Positions 54,273 through 63,827 of a stretch of DNA of 64,000 nt are shown here, piece after piece. This stretch comes from Pandoraea pulmonicola. Its GTDB lineage: Bacteria > Pseudomonadota > Gammaproteobacteria > Burkholderiales > Burkholderiaceae. The notes beneath the pieces are model-generated. The model saw only the letters and a list, made by a program, of their open reading frames with translations. It was not told the DNA's origin and did no database searches. The stretch lies in contig NZ_CP010310.2 of the NCBI RefSeq assembly GCF_000815105.2, positions 744,001-808,000 of the forward strand. Direction: 5' to 3'. The position numbers were made by a program, and so were the translations under genes. The stretch's first letter is position 1. Each line of letters starts with the position of its first letter.

Positions 54273-55652
54273 TTACGCCGGTTCTCCCGCACGGCCCGCC
54301 AATCCCGCCGCGTTCTCGTGCGAGCGTGCCGCCGCCTGCTGCTGCACCGTGGCCGATTTCCTGTGGTCGATCAGCAACACGGCGACGACTGCGATGACCG
54401 CGGGAATGGCGATCGCCATGAAGTTCTGCTGGAGCGGGAGCTGCAGGCTTACGAGCACACCGATGACGATAGGCGCGAGAATCGCACCGCTGCGACCCAC
54501 GCCGGAAGCCCAGCCGATACCGGTGCCGCGTGCGGCCATCGGATAGAACTGACCGGCGTACGCGTAGGTCACGATCTGCGTGCCGATGGTCGAGGCGCCC
54601 GCGAGGCCGACCAGAACGAAGAGCACCGGCGTGGGCACCTTCACGCCAAGCAGCGTGATCGAGACGGCGGCGAGCGCGTACATGCCCACGAGCACGTACT
54701 TGATGTTGAAGCGATCGGCGAGCCAGCCGCCGCCGATGGCGCCGAGCATCGCGCCGAAGTTCAGCACCAGCACGAAAGTGAGGGCCGAGCCGAGGCTATA
54801 ACCGGCGCTGGCCATGAGCTTCGCTAGCCACGAGCTGAGCGCATAGACCATGAAGAGGCACATGAAGAAGGCCACCCACAGCATGACCGTGGAGAAGCCC
54901 CGGCCGTCCTGGAACAGACGCGAGAGCGGCGCGGCCTGCTTGCGCTCGCCCGCCGCCCGCGCGAACTGATCGTCCGGCTGCGCCACGTAGGCAGACGTGA
55001 GACGCGCGAGCACCTGCTTGAGCGTGTCCACGCGGCCGGTGCGGATGAGGAACGGCATCGACTCGGGCAGCGCCTTCATCGCAAACGGCACGAGCAGCGC
55101 GGGCAACCCGGCGGCAAAGAAGACGGATTGCCAGCCGTACGTTTCGATCAATCCCTTGCCGAGCAGCGCGGCGAGCATGCCGCCGACCGAGTAGCCCGAG
55201 AACATCAGCGTGACCAGCGTGCCGCGCAGACGGCGCGGCGAGTATTCGGTCATCTGCGCGACCACGATCGGCATCACGCCGCCGATGCCCACGCCCGCGA
55301 AAAAGCGCGTGACCGAGAAGCTCACGGGCTCATGCGTCAAACCGGCTGCGGCGGTGAACAACGAGAACATCAGCACGCAGATCGCAATGGCTTTGCGGCG
55401 GCCGACGCTGTCGGCCACCATGCCCATCACGATGGCGCCGAACATCATGCCGAAAAGCGCCGAACTGACCATGAAGCCGGCGCTCGTGGCGTCCACGTTC
55501 ATCGCCTTCATGATCGAGGGCAGGGCGATGCCCGCTACCGCCAGGTCGTAGCCGTCGAAGATGATGATGAGCGCGCACCAGAGCAGAATGCGGCCGTGAT
55601 AGCCGTTCAAGCGCGCTTCGTCGGCCAGATGATGCACATCGATGTGTCGCAT
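54273..55652 (-). CDS. MFS transporter, aromatic acid:H+ symporter (AAHS) type
   Basis: A 459-residue carrier with about twelve helices. IIIFDGYDLAVAGIALPSIM near residue 27 carries the acidic residue in helix 1 that is critical in PcaK/BenK. MGMVADSVGRRKAI is the helix 2-3 loop, and FYPMAARGTGIGWASGVGRSG near 393 is typical of the AAHS family. These carriers import benzoate, 4-hydroxybenzoate, protocatechuate or muconate with protons. ATG 55652 follows GGAGAC. It stands alone with a long upstream control region, but fits the pca and hydroxylase modules in this window. Confidence 0.87.
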   Translation of the reverse strand: MRHIDVHHLADEARLNGYHGRILLWCALIIIFDGYDLAVAGIALPSIMKAMNVDATSAGFMVSSALFGMMFGAIVMGMVADSVGRRKAIAICVLMFSLFTAAAGLTHEPVSFSVTRFFAGVGIGGVMPIVVAQMTEYSPRRLRGTLVTLMFSGYSVGGMLAALLGKGLIETYGWQSVFFAAGLPALLVPFAMKALPESMPFLIRTGRVDTLKQVLARLTSAYVAQPDDQFARAAGERKQAAPLSRLFQDGRGFSTVMLWVAFFMCLFMVYALSSWLAKLMASAGYSLGSALTFVLVLNFGAMLGAIGGGWLADRFNIKYVLVGMYALAAVSITLLGVKVPTPVLFVLVGLAGASTIGTQIVTYAYAGQFYPMAARGTGIGWASGVGRSGAILAPIVIGVLVSLQLPLQQNFMAIAIPAVIAVVAVLLIDHRKSATVQQQAAARSHENAAGLAGRAGEPA

Positions 55653-55989
55653 GCGTTGTCTCCATAACGAGTCGCCCTCCGTCGAAACGCGGAGAGTCTG
55701 TGTCTTGACCGACGCAAGCGGCACCTGGCCGAGCCTCAGTGGCGAGACCCGAGGCCGACGCCAATGAAGCAAACCACCGGTTCGGAGATTGAATGGCGGT
55801 TATTTATGAAATATTGTGCATGCAGTAAACGCGAAATGCCTCCCGACTGCAAGGGTAATTTGACCGTCTAAGGGTTTTACATGACACAACAACGCACGTA
55901 AGTAATTGTTTAACTGGGGTGCGATGCAGTGGGCGGTAGGGAGGGTGTGCGGCGGCAGAACGCCGCCGCACGGGCATGAAAGGTGCAAC
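55653..55989. other. 337-bp region between opgG end and MFS start
   Basis: No gene. Around 55795-55840 the sequence becomes AT-rich and contains TGCATGCA (near 55818), which is probably the promoter/operator of the aromatic-acid carrier. The part near 55900 is the 3' side of opgG; I see no clear terminator. Confidence 0.35.
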
Positions 55990-57585
55990 TTATTGCTTGG
56001 CGACCGAGAACGGCGGGAGTTGATAGCTCCAGGTTTCGCTCACGGCCTTGCCGCCCGAGACGAGCGCGGCGCGCATTTCCACGACCTTGGACGGGTCCTT
56101 CACCATGACGCGCAGGTTCAGGCGCATGCCGCGCGTGACCGGGTTCGGTTGCAGCGTCTGCTCGATGATGGTGGCGTTGTCGCTCACGCTCACCTGCGGC
56201 GTGACGGCGCCGGCCGGCAGCGAGGCGAGCGGGCCGCCGTCGAAGTCGACCACGAGTCCGGTACTGCCGTCGAAGTGACGAATCAGGTTGGCTTGCGTGA
56301 TCTCGCCGGCGGTGCGCAGCGTCTGCTTCACCCAGGCGAGATTGCGCTCGATGATGCCGCGCTCGTTCATCGTCCATCGGATCGTGTAGTCGGCCTTGAG
56401 CGGCTGCCCCTTGGGCGGCAGTTGATCCGGGGTCCAGAACGCGCCGATGTTGTCGTTGGTCTCGTCGGGCGACGGGATCTCGACCAGTTCGATATGTCCC
56501 TTGCCCCAATCCCCCTGCGGCTCCACCCAGGCGCTCGGGCGCAGATCGTAGCGGTCCTTGAGGTCTTCGTACTGCGCGAAATCGCGGCCGCGCTGGAGCA
56601 GACCGAAGCCGCGCGGATTCGTCACCTGGAACTGGCTGATGGCGAGGTTGCGCGGGTTGTTCAACGGACGCCAGATCCATTCGCCATTACCGGCGTGAAT
56701 GGCCAGACCGTTCGAATCGTGCAATGCGGGACGGAAGTTGTACGGATCGCGCTGCTGGTTCGGGCCGAACAGGAACATGCTCGTGAGCGGCGCAATGCCG
56801 AGCTTCGCCACCTTGTCGCGCAGGAATACGCGCGCTTCGACCTTGAGCAGCGAGTCTTCGCCGGGCGTGAGGTCGAAACGATAGGCGCCGGTGGCGCGCT
56901 TCGAATCGAGCAGGGCATAGAACACGAGATGCTTGTCGCCGGCAGCGGGGCGCTCGATCCAGAACTCGCGGAACGCCGGGAATTCCTCGGCGATCGGCAG
57001 TCCCGTGTCGATGGCCAGCCCTCGCGCGGACAGGCCGTAGACCTGCCCCTTGCCGATCACGCGGAAGTAGCTCGCACCGAGCACGCTCATGATCTCGTCG
57101 AGCTTGCCCGGCTCGTTGATCGGGTAGAGCACGCGAAAGCCCGCATAGCCGAGGTTATGCGTGGCACTGCGATCGAGCTTGAGATCGCCGAAGTCGAAAC
57201 GGCGCGTGTCGTACTTGATCTCGTCGATCTTCGCGTTGGGGCCGTTGCCGACGATTTCGTTGATCTTCACCGGCGAGCTGAACTGCATGCCCTGATGATA
57301 GAAGCCGAGACGGAACGCCGTGGGCTGGTCGTTCCATTCGAAGGCTTCCCGGCGCGGCTGGATCTTGATGTAGTCGCCGAACTGCATCCTGGCGAACTCG
57401 GGAGTGAGGTTGCTCGCCGGGGCGGTGTAGGGCTTGTCGGCCAGCGTTTTCGCGCGGGTCGTGACGTCATCGAGGGAGAAGGCATGCGCTTGCGCGGCAC
57501 CCAGCACAGCGGTGCATGCCACGATCATGGGGGCGAACGCTCGAACGCGTTCGCGCCAGGACATCGCAGAGGAAAACAGAACCAA
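55990..57585 (-). CDS. opgG: Periplasmic glucan biosynthesis protein OpgG/OpgD family
   Basis: A 531-residue protein of the MdoG family, which shapes the beta-glucan backbone of osmoregulated periplasmic glucans. After the signal peptide (ending Ala-His-Ala), [18 protein letters not shown] opens the fold. [22 protein letters not shown] and [14 protein letters not shown] in the middle are characteristic, and a C-terminal Ig-like domain follows. TTG 57585 is preferred because GGAGAG lies just ahead; ATG 57564 has no ribosome site. The signal has no twin arginine, arguing for OpgG over OpgD. The membrane synthase opgH is not adjacent, which is unusual. Confidence 0.86.
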   Translation of the reverse strand: MVLFSSAMSWRERVRAFAPMIVACTAVLGAAQAHAFSLDDVTTRAKTLADKPYTAPASNLTPEFARMQFGDYIKIQPRREAFEWNDQPTAFRLGFYHQGMQFSSPVKINEIVGNGPNAKIDEIKYDTRRFDFGDLKLDRSATHNLGYAGFRVLYPINEPGKLDEIMSVLGASYFRVIGKGQVYGLSARGLAIDTGLPIAEEFPAFREFWIERPAAGDKHLVFYALLDSKRATGAYRFDLTPGEDSLLKVEARVFLRDKVAKLGIAPLTSMFLFGPNQQRDPYNFRPALHDSNGLAIHAGNGEWIWRPLNNPRNLAISQFQVTNPRGFGLLQRGRDFAQYEDLKDRYDLRPSAWVEPQGDWGKGHIELVEIPSPDETNDNIGAFWTPDQLPPKGQPLKADYTIRWTMNERGIIERNLAWVKQTLRTAGEITQANLIRHFDGSTGLVVDFDGGPLASLPAGAVTPQVSVSDNATIIEQTLQPNPVTRGMRLNLRVMVKDPSKVVEMRAALVSGGKAVSETWSYQLPPFSVAKQ

Positions 57586-57834
57586 GAATCTCTCCAAAAA
57601 ACGGTGGCTCGACACCGGAGGGTTCGCCGTGGCCGGACAAAAACGTGGCAGCGTGAAACTCGCATTGTGGCAAAGTATCGCATTTCGCGTCGTCCACGGA
57701 GCCATGGCTCCCATGGACGGCACCAATCGTCAAGCCGACGCATGTGTGTGCTGCGGCGTGCCCCTGGACCTTGCCGGGTGGTGGGCCAGCGCGTAGCAGT
57801 GACCGTCCGTCGCGCCTCATTGGATCGCTTTGTC

Positions 57835-60165
57835 ATGAGAATGTTCTCCGCGCTGGCGTTTGCCGCCAGTCTCGTCGTGGCGCCGGCCTTCGCCGACGCC
57901 CCCGTAGCCGGGAATACCCCCGTCGCCATGCCGTCCGCGGCGGCGAAACAGGCGTTCATCGATGAACTCGTCGCCCGCATGACGCTCGACGAGAAGATCG
58001 GCCAGTTGCGCCTCATCAGCATCGGCGCGGACATGCCGCAGGCCCGGCTCATCGAGGAAATCGCCGCCGGGCGCGTCGGCGGCACGTTCAACTCGGTCAC
58101 GCCGGCGGACAATCGTCCGCTGCAGGACGCCGCCGTCAAGCAAAGCCGTCTGAAGATCCCCATCTTTTTCGCATACGACGTTGTGCATGGCCACCGCACG
58201 GTGTTCCCGATCAGCCTCGGTCTGGCGTCGAGCTGGGACATGTCGGTCGTGAAGAACGCCGCGCGCGTGGCGGCGGTCGAGGCCAGCGCCGACGGGCTCG
58301 ACGCCACCTTCGCGCCGATGGTCGACATCTCGCGCGACCCGCGCTGGGGCCGGACTTCCGAAGGTTTCGGCGAAGACCCGTATCTCGTGTCCCAATGCGC
58401 GCGTGCGAGCGTGCAGGGCTTCCAGGGCACGTCGCCCGCGAACCCGGACAGCCTGATGGCGTTCGTGAAGCACTTCGCGCTGTACGGCGCGGTCGAGGGC
58501 GGACGCGACTACAACGTCGTGGACATGAGCCCGATGCGCATGTATCAGGACTATCTGCCGCCGTATCGCGCCGGACTCGATGCGGGCGCGGGCGGTGTGA
58601 TGATCGCCCTCAATTCGATCAACGGCACGCCAGCCACGTCGAACAAGTGGCTGTTGCGCGATCTGCTGCGCGACGAGTGGGGCTTCAAGGGCGTGACGGT
58701 GAGCGATCATGGCGCCATCGAGGAACTGATGCGCCATGGCGTGGCGAAGGACGGTCGCGAGGCGGCGAAGCTCGCGATCGAGGCGGGGGTGGACATGAGC
58801 ATGGCCGACGTCCAGTACCTCAAGCAGTTGCCGGATCTCGTGAAGTCGGGCGAGGTCCCCATGCGCGACATCGACAGCGCCGTGCGCGAGGTGCTGGGCG
58901 CGAAGTACGACATGGGCCTCTTTGCCGATCCATATCGCCGTATTGGCCGTATTGGGGGTGACGCGGCCCACGATCCGAAGGACGTGAACGCCGAGAGCCG
59001 TCTGCATCGCGAGGCGGCACGCGACGCCGCACGCAAGTCCATCGTCCTGCTGGAGAACCGCCACGACACGCTGCCGCTCAGGAAGGCCGGCAAGGTGGCC
59101 GTGATCGGCCCGCTCGCCGACGCGAAGATCGACATCATGGGCAGCTGGTCGGCGGCCGGCAAGTCGGCGCAGGCCGTCACGCTGCTGCAGGGCGTGCGCG
59201 ACGCGCTGGGCGCGCAGGCTCGGGTGACATACGCGCGCGGCGCGAACGTCACCGACGATCCGCGCGTCGTCGAATACCTGAACTTCCTCGACTGGGACAA
59301 TCCGGAGGTCGTGCAGGACAAGCGCACGCCGCAGCAGATGATCGACGAGGCGGTGCAGGTCGCGCGCGACGCCGACACATTGATCGTGGCCGTGGGCGAG
59401 TCGCGCGGCATGTCGCATGAAGCGTCGAGCCGCACGAGCCTGTCGCTGCCGGGCAGCCAGCTCGCGTTGCTGCAGGCGCTCAAGGCCACCGGCAAGCCGC
59501 TGGTGGTCGTGCTGATGAACGGCCGTCCGCTCGATCTGAACTGGCCGCAGGCGAATGCCGACGCCATGCTCGAGACGTGGTACACGGGCACCGAAGGCGG
59601 TCACGCGATTGCCGACGTGCTGTTCGGCGATTACAACCCGTCGGGCAAGCTGCCGATGTCGTTCCCGCGCTCCATCGGCCAGATTCCGACCTACTACAAC
59701 CAGTTGCGCATCGGCCGTCCGTTCACGCCGGGCAAGCCCGCGAACTACACCTCGCAGTATTTCGAAGAGGACTCGGGGCCGCTGTACGCCTTCGGCTACG
59801 GGCTGAGCTACACGTCGTTCGAGGTCTCGAAGGTGAAGCTCTCGGCGAAGACATTGGCGCGCGGCGGCAAGCTCGATGCGAGCGTGACAGTGCGCAACAC
59901 CGGCAAGCGCGAGGGCGAGACCGTCGTGCAGCTTTATTTGCAGGATGTGGCCGCTTCCATCGTGCGTCCGAACAAGGAGTTGAAGGGCTTCCAGAAGGTG
60001 AGTCTGAAGCCTGGCGAATCGCGCACGGTGCACTTCACCATCGAGGAAGGCCTGCTCAAGTTCTACAACGCAAAGCTGCAATACGTGGCCGAGCCCGGGG
60101 ACTTCAACGTGCAGATCGGGCTGGATTCACAGCACGTCGAGCAGGCGACCTTCACGCTTCAATAA
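57835..60165 (+). CDS. bglX: Periplasmic GH3 beta-glucosidase (BglX type)
   Basis: A 776-residue glycoside hydrolase family 3 enzyme. The signal peptide ends Ala-Phe-Ala near residue 20. The TIM-barrel domain has MTLDEKIGQLRL, DPRWGRTSEGFGEDPYL near 166, MAFVKHFALYG near 212 and the nucleophile aspartate in VTVSDHGAIEEL near 290. The alpha/beta sandwich (KSIVLLENRHDTLPL onward) and a fibronectin-III-like tail (about 680-770) follow. It releases glucose from beta-glucosides in the periplasm. It is divergent from opgG, so periplasmic glucans or their fragments are plausible substrates. ATG 57835 or 57841 may be the start. Confidence 0.93.
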   Translation: MRMFSALAFAASLVVAPAFADAPVAGNTPVAMPSAAAKQAFIDELVARMTLDEKIGQLRLISIGADMPQARLIEEIAAGRVGGTFNSVTPADNRPLQDAAVKQSRLKIPIFFAYDVVHGHRTVFPISLGLASSWDMSVVKNAARVAAVEASADGLDATFAPMVDISRDPRWGRTSEGFGEDPYLVSQCARASVQGFQGTSPANPDSLMAFVKHFALYGAVEGGRDYNVVDMSPMRMYQDYLPPYRAGLDAGAGGVMIALNSINGTPATSNKWLLRDLLRDEWGFKGVTVSDHGAIEELMRHGVAKDGREAAKLAIEAGVDMSMADVQYLKQLPDLVKSGEVPMRDIDSAVREVLGAKYDMGLFADPYRRIGRIGGDAAHDPKDVNAESRLHREAARDAARKSIVLLENRHDTLPLRKAGKVAVIGPLADAKIDIMGSWSAAGKSAQAVTLLQGVRDALGAQARVTYARGANVTDDPRVVEYLNFLDWDNPEVVQDKRTPQQMIDEAVQVARDADTLIVAVGESRGMSHEASSRTSLSLPGSQLALLQALKATGKPLVVVLMNGRPLDLNWPQANADAMLETWYTGTEGGHAIADVLFGDYNPSGKLPMSFPRSIGQIPTYYNQLRIGRPFTPGKPANYTSQYFEEDSGPLYAFGYGLSYTSFEVSKVKLSAKTLARGGKLDASVTVRNTGKREGETVVQLYLQDVAASIVRPNKELKGFQKVSLKPGESRTVHFTIEEGLLKFYNAKLQYVAEPGDFNVQIGLDSQHVEQATFTLQ

Positions 60166-60187
60166 GTCGTCCGCGTCGATCGCTCAT

Positions 60188-60203
60188 GGCTCGCTTCGGC
60201 GAG
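60188..60203. other. UUCG-type hairpin between bglX and LysR
   Basis: GCTCGC-TTCG-GCGAGC forms a 6-bp stem closed by a cUUCGg tetraloop in the 46-bp convergent gap. It is an efficient RNA nucleator and may mark the bglX transcript end, though no U tract follows. Confidence 0.45.
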
Positions 60204-60211
60204 CGACAGCC

Positions 60212-61126
60212 TCACACCGCCTGCCTCTGGAATTCCCCTGCCAGGAATTCCACGCAGGCGCGCACTTTCGCCGACGACGCCACACGGGACGGGTACACGG
60301 CCCACACATTGGCCGGCTGCGTGACCTCGGGCAGCACCTGCACCAGATCCCCTCGTGCGATGAGCGCTCCCACATCCCACATCGAGCGCAGCACGATGCC
60401 CTGTCCGTCGAGCGCCCACTGCACCGCGACTTCGCCGTGATTGGTCGAGAGCGGTCCGGTGACCTTCAGCGACACCGCCTCGCCGCGAAGCTGCAGCCGC
60501 CACATACCGAACGGGTGATCGCGCTCCTTGATCACGATGCACGCGTGCCCGGCCAGATCGCTCAACTGGCGCGGCGTGCCGTGGGCGTCGAGATACGTCG
60601 GCGAGGCGCACAGCACGCGATGATTGTCGGCGAGTTTGCGCGCGATCAGATGCGGCGCGATGTCGTCGCCGATGCGCACGTCCAGATCGTAGCCTTCGGC
60701 CGCCACGTCGACGAGGCGATCGAACAGATCGAGCCGCACGTTCAATTGCGGATGCAGCGCGCGCAGACGCGACATCGCCGGGGCGACGACGTGGCGTCCG
60801 AATCCGAAACTGCTCGATACCCGCAGCGTGCCGCGCGGCACCTGCCGCGTGCTCGAGACATCCTCGACGAGACGATTCACGTCGTCGAGAATCTTCTCCG
60901 CCCACGCGTAGACCCGCTCGCCGGCATCGGTGATCGCCACGCGCCGGGTCGAGCGGTGCAGCAGGCGCGTACCCAGATCCGCTTCGAGCATGCCGACGCG
61001 CTTGCTCACGTAGGCCGGCGAGACGCCCAGCGCCTCGGCCGCGGCGGAAAAACTGGCGCGGCGCGCGACCTGACAGAACACGCGCAGATCGTCGAGATTC
61101 GGGTTGACGGGCAGGGGTTTATTCAC
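60212..61126 (-). CDS. LysR-family regulator (DmlR/TtuA type)
   Basis: A 304-residue LysR regulator: helix-turn-helix NLDDLRVFCQVARRASFSAAAEALG then SPAYVSKRVGMLEADLGTRLLHRSTRR (residues 8-60), followed by the effector domain. No ATG precedes the conserved start, so GTG 61126 is used; a far longer open frame upstream runs antisense to the dehydrogenase gene and is rejected. Divergence from a tartrate/D-malate dehydrogenase at 117 bp is the classic dmlR-dmlA or ttuA-ttuC layout, so it should activate that gene in response to the hydroxy-diacid. Confidence 0.87.
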   Translation of the reverse strand: MNKPLPVNPNLDDLRVFCQVARRASFSAAAEALGVSPAYVSKRVGMLEADLGTRLLHRSTRRVAITDAGERVYAWAEKILDDVNRLVEDVSSTRQVPRGTLRVSSSFGFGRHVVAPAMSRLRALHPQLNVRLDLFDRLVDVAAEGYDLDVRIGDDIAPHLIARKLADNHRVLCASPTYLDAHGTPRQLSDLAGHACIVIKERDHPFGMWRLQLRGEAVSLKVTGPLSTNHGEVAVQWALDGQGIVLRSMWDVGALIARGDLVQVLPEVTQPANVWAVYPSRVASSAKVRACVEFLAGEFQRQAV

Positions 61127-61243
61127 GATTCGTGGATAGTGGATTAACCGATTGTGGGATTTTATCCGCGATGGAATGGAATAACCTAACGCCATCAAGT
61201 AAGTCAACGTAATCCACTCATCCGCCCCCATCAGGAGACAGAC

Positions 61244-62356
61244 ATGACCGCCACGTCCACTTCGTCCGCGCAACGCCCGTTCAGGATCGCCGTGATTCCC
61301 GGCGACGGCATCGGCAAGGAAGTGATGCCCGAGGGCCTGCGCGTGCTGGACGCGGCGGCCCGCCGCTTCGGCATCGCGCTCGATTACCGGCACATCGAAT
61401 GGGCGAGCTGCGATTACTACGCCAGGCATGGCCAGATGATGCCGGACGACTGGAAGCAGCAGCTCGACGGCGTCGACGCGATCCTGTTCGGTGCGGTGGG
61501 CTGGCCCGAGACCGTGCCCGATCACATCTCGCTGTGGGGTTCGCTGCTCAAGTTCCGTCGCGAATTCGACCAGTACATCAACCTGCGCCCGGCGCGGCTC
61601 TTCGACGGCGTGCCGTCGCCGCTCGCGGGTCGCGAAGCGGGCGACATCGACTTCCTGATCGTGCGCGAGAACACCGAGGGCGAGTATTCGTCGGTCGGCG
61701 GCGTGATGTTCGAGGGCACGGAGCGCGAATTCGTCGTGCAGGAGTCGGTCTTCACGCGCCACGGGACGGAGCGCGTGCTCAAGTTCGCGTTCGATCTCGC
61801 GCAGCAGCGCGCGCGCAAGCATGTGACGGTCGCCACGAAGAGCAACGGCATTTCGATCTCGATGCCGTGGTGGGACAAGCGTGCGGCCGAGACGGCGGCG
61901 AAGTATCCGGACGTGACGTGGGACAAGCAGCACATCGATATTCTGTGTGCGCGCTTCGTGCTCAACCCGGATCGCTTCGACGTGGTGGTCGCGTCGAACC
62001 TGTTCGGCGACATCCTCTCGGACCTGGGGCCTGCCTGCACCGGCACGATTGGCATTGCGCCGTCGGGCAACCTGAACCCCGAGCGCAGGTTCCCGTCGCT
62101 GTTCGAGCCGGTGCACGGTTCGGCGCCGGACATCGCCGGCAAGAACATCGCCAACCCGATCGGCATGATCTGGACCGCGGCGATGATGCTCGACTTCCTC
62201 GGTCACGGCGAAGGTCGTGCGCGCGAGGCGCACGACGCCATCGTTGCCGCGATCACCAAGGTCATCAAGGCAGGGCCGCGCACCGGCGACATGGGCGGGC
62301 GTGCGAACACGACCGAAGTGGGTCAGGCGATCGCCGCCGTCGTGAGCGCGGGTTGA
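61244..62356 (+). CDS. Tartrate/D-malate dehydrogenase (TtuC/DmlA family)
   Basis: A 370-residue beta-decarboxylating dehydrogenase of the isopropylmalate/isocitrate family. FRIAVIPGDGIGKEVMPEG opens it near residue 13, VRENTEGEYSSVGG near 137 is the substrate loop, and the metal-binding aspartates are in NLFGDILSDLGP near 254. FEPVHGSAPDIAGKNIANP near 287 is the nucleotide-binding signature. The NTEGEY loop and length fit TtuC/DmlA (tartrate or D-malate) rather than LeuB. The 3' end overlaps the convergent monooxygenase gene by 34 bp. GGAGACAGAC precedes the ATG. Confidence 0.9.
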   Translation: MTATSTSSAQRPFRIAVIPGDGIGKEVMPEGLRVLDAAARRFGIALDYRHIEWASCDYYARHGQMMPDDWKQQLDGVDAILFGAVGWPETVPDHISLWGSLLKFRREFDQYINLRPARLFDGVPSPLAGREAGDIDFLIVRENTEGEYSSVGGVMFEGTEREFVVQESVFTRHGTERVLKFAFDLAQQRARKHVTVATKSNGISISMPWWDKRAAETAAKYPDVTWDKQHIDILCARFVLNPDRFDVVVASNLFGDILSDLGPACTGTIGIAPSGNLNPERRFPSLFEPVHGSAPDIAGKNIANPIGMIWTAAMMLDFLGHGEGRAREAHDAIVAAITKVIKAGPRTGDMGGRANTTEVGQAIAAVVSAG

Positions 62357-63759
62357 GCCTGCGGGGACTGTCGATCCTCCGGTTGCGACGGTGCGGCGGG
62401 CGGCGATCCCGATGACGCGGGGCGAGCGGCGAAGTGCCGGTTGGGGATCGCCGGCACGCCGAGGTTCTCGCGGAACGTGCGGCCTTCGTAGTGCGTGCGG
62501 AACAGGCCGCGCCGCTGCAGTTCCGGCACGACCAGATCCACGAACGACGTAATGCCCACGGGCGCGCTGGGGAACATGATGTTGAAACCGTCGGCCGCGC
62601 CTGTCTCGAACCAGTGCTGGAAGTCGTCCGCGATCGATTCGGGCGTGCCGACCAGCACGCGGTGCCCGCCGCCGGTAAAGCGCGTGTAGAGCTCGCGCAC
62701 GGTCGGCTGCTCGCGGCGAATCCAGTCCACCAGCAATTTCTGACGACTCTTGTGCGAGTTCGTCTCGGGCACGTGCTCCGGCAATGGCACCTTCGCGTCG
62801 AGCGGCAGGCTGCCGAGGTCGATGCCCAGGCTCGCGTAGTTCGTCAGCGCGTGCAGCACGACCGCCGGATCGCGATGCGCGAGCAGCGAGTCGTAGATCG
62901 CTTGCGCTTCGGCCTGTGTGCGTCCCACGATGGGCGAGACGCCGGGCAGGATGAAAATGTGCTCGGGGCGTCGTCCGTACTTGAGCGCGCGCGTCTTCAC
63001 GTCGGCATAAAAGGCTCGGGCGTCTTCGATGTCCTGCGCGGCGGTGTAGAGCAGCTCGCCCGCCCGCGCGGCCAGTTCCCGGCCCGCTTCGCTCGAACCC
63101 GCCTGCGCGATCACCGGCCAGCCCTGCACCGGACGCGGTGCGCTCAGCGGCCCGCGCACGCGGAAGTGCTTGCCGCGATGATCGAGCGTGCGAATCCGCG
63201 CCGGATCGGCCCATTGGCCCGTCGCCTTGTCGCGAATAAAGGCATCCTCGGCGTGGCTGTCCCACAGCCCCGTCACCACGTCGTAGAACTCGTTGGCGCG
63301 TTCGTAGCGCAATGCATGATCGACGTGATCATCGCGATTGAAATTCTCGCCGCCGCCCGTCGAAGTGACGAGGTTCCAGCCTGCGCGTCCGCCGGAGAGA
63401 TGGTCGAGCGACGCGAACGCGCGCGCCACGTTGTAGGGCTCGCTGTAGGTCGTGCTCACAGAGGCGACCAGGCCGATGTGCTTCGTCGCGCCGGCAAGCC
63501 CTGCGAGCAGCACGACGGGATCCCAGCGCGGCGCGCCCGGGCTGTGCGCGAGTGCCACCGGATCGGTCGACATGAACAGATTGTCGAAGAAGAACAGCGC
63601 GTCGAAGCAGCCGCGTTCCAGTTCCTGTGCGTAATGGCGATAGCGCGCGAATTGCGAATCCGCGTCCGTGTCGGTGTCGGGGTGACGCCAGCTGTCGCCT
63701 TGCACGGCGGAGCCCGACATATAGGCGCCTAGCCGAAGCTTGCGGGTGGGTTGACTCAT
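62323..63759 (-). CDS. FMN-dependent monooxygenase, NtaA/SnaA/DszA family
   Basis: A 478-residue two-component flavin monooxygenase of the nitrilotriacetate/alkanesulfonate-like group. Landmarks are RKLRLGAYMSGSAVQGDSWR at the start, the FMN region LVASVSTTYSEPYNVARAFASLD near residue 100, GRAGWNLVTSTGGGENFNRD near 127 and PVIAQAGSSEAGRELAARA near 215. It uses reduced flavin from a separate reductase to cleave C-N or C-S bonds in xenobiotics or sulfonates. No reductase gene is in the window. Its last 34 bp are antisense to the dehydrogenase 3' end. Confidence 0.88.
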   Translation of the reverse strand: MSQPTRKLRLGAYMSGSAVQGDSWRHPDTDTDADSQFARYRHYAQELERGCFDALFFFDNLFMSTDPVALAHSPGAPRWDPVVLLAGLAGATKHIGLVASVSTTYSEPYNVARAFASLDHLSGGRAGWNLVTSTGGGENFNRDDHVDHALRYERANEFYDVVTGLWDSHAEDAFIRDKATGQWADPARIRTLDHRGKHFRVRGPLSAPRPVQGWPVIAQAGSSEAGRELAARAGELLYTAAQDIEDARAFYADVKTRALKYGRRPEHIFILPGVSPIVGRTQAEAQAIYDSLLAHRDPAVVLHALTNYASLGIDLGSLPLDAKVPLPEHVPETNSHKSRQKLLVDWIRREQPTVRELYTRFTGGGHRVLVGTPESIADDFQHWFETGAADGFNIMFPSAPVGITSFVDLVVPELQRRGLFRTHYEGRTFRENLGVPAIPNRHFAARPASSGSPPAAPSQPEDRQSPQAQPALTTAAIA

Positions 63760-63791
63760 GAGGTCGCTCTCTCGCGCATTTGCGCGTCAAC

Positions 63792-63827
63792 GATTCAATA
63801 ACGGATTCAATAACGGATTCGATAACG
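63792..63827. repeat. Three tandem 12-bp repeats
   Basis: GATTCAATAACG occurs twice and GATTCGATAACG once, back to back, 33 bp ahead of the flavin monooxygenase start. The repeat may be a promoter-strength or regulator-binding array, or simple slippage. Confidence 0.7.

Noticed and set aside
55906..57834. Long open frame continuous with the beta-glucosidase and extending it by over 640 codons
   Set aside because: It runs antisense to opgG, has low-complexity His/Arg composition, and the GH3 signal peptide starts only at 57835.
61127..63265. Open frame extending the LysR gene by over 700 codons
   Set aside because: It is antisense to the tartrate dehydrogenase and in another frame of the monooxygenase; the LysR domain begins at the GTG at 61126.
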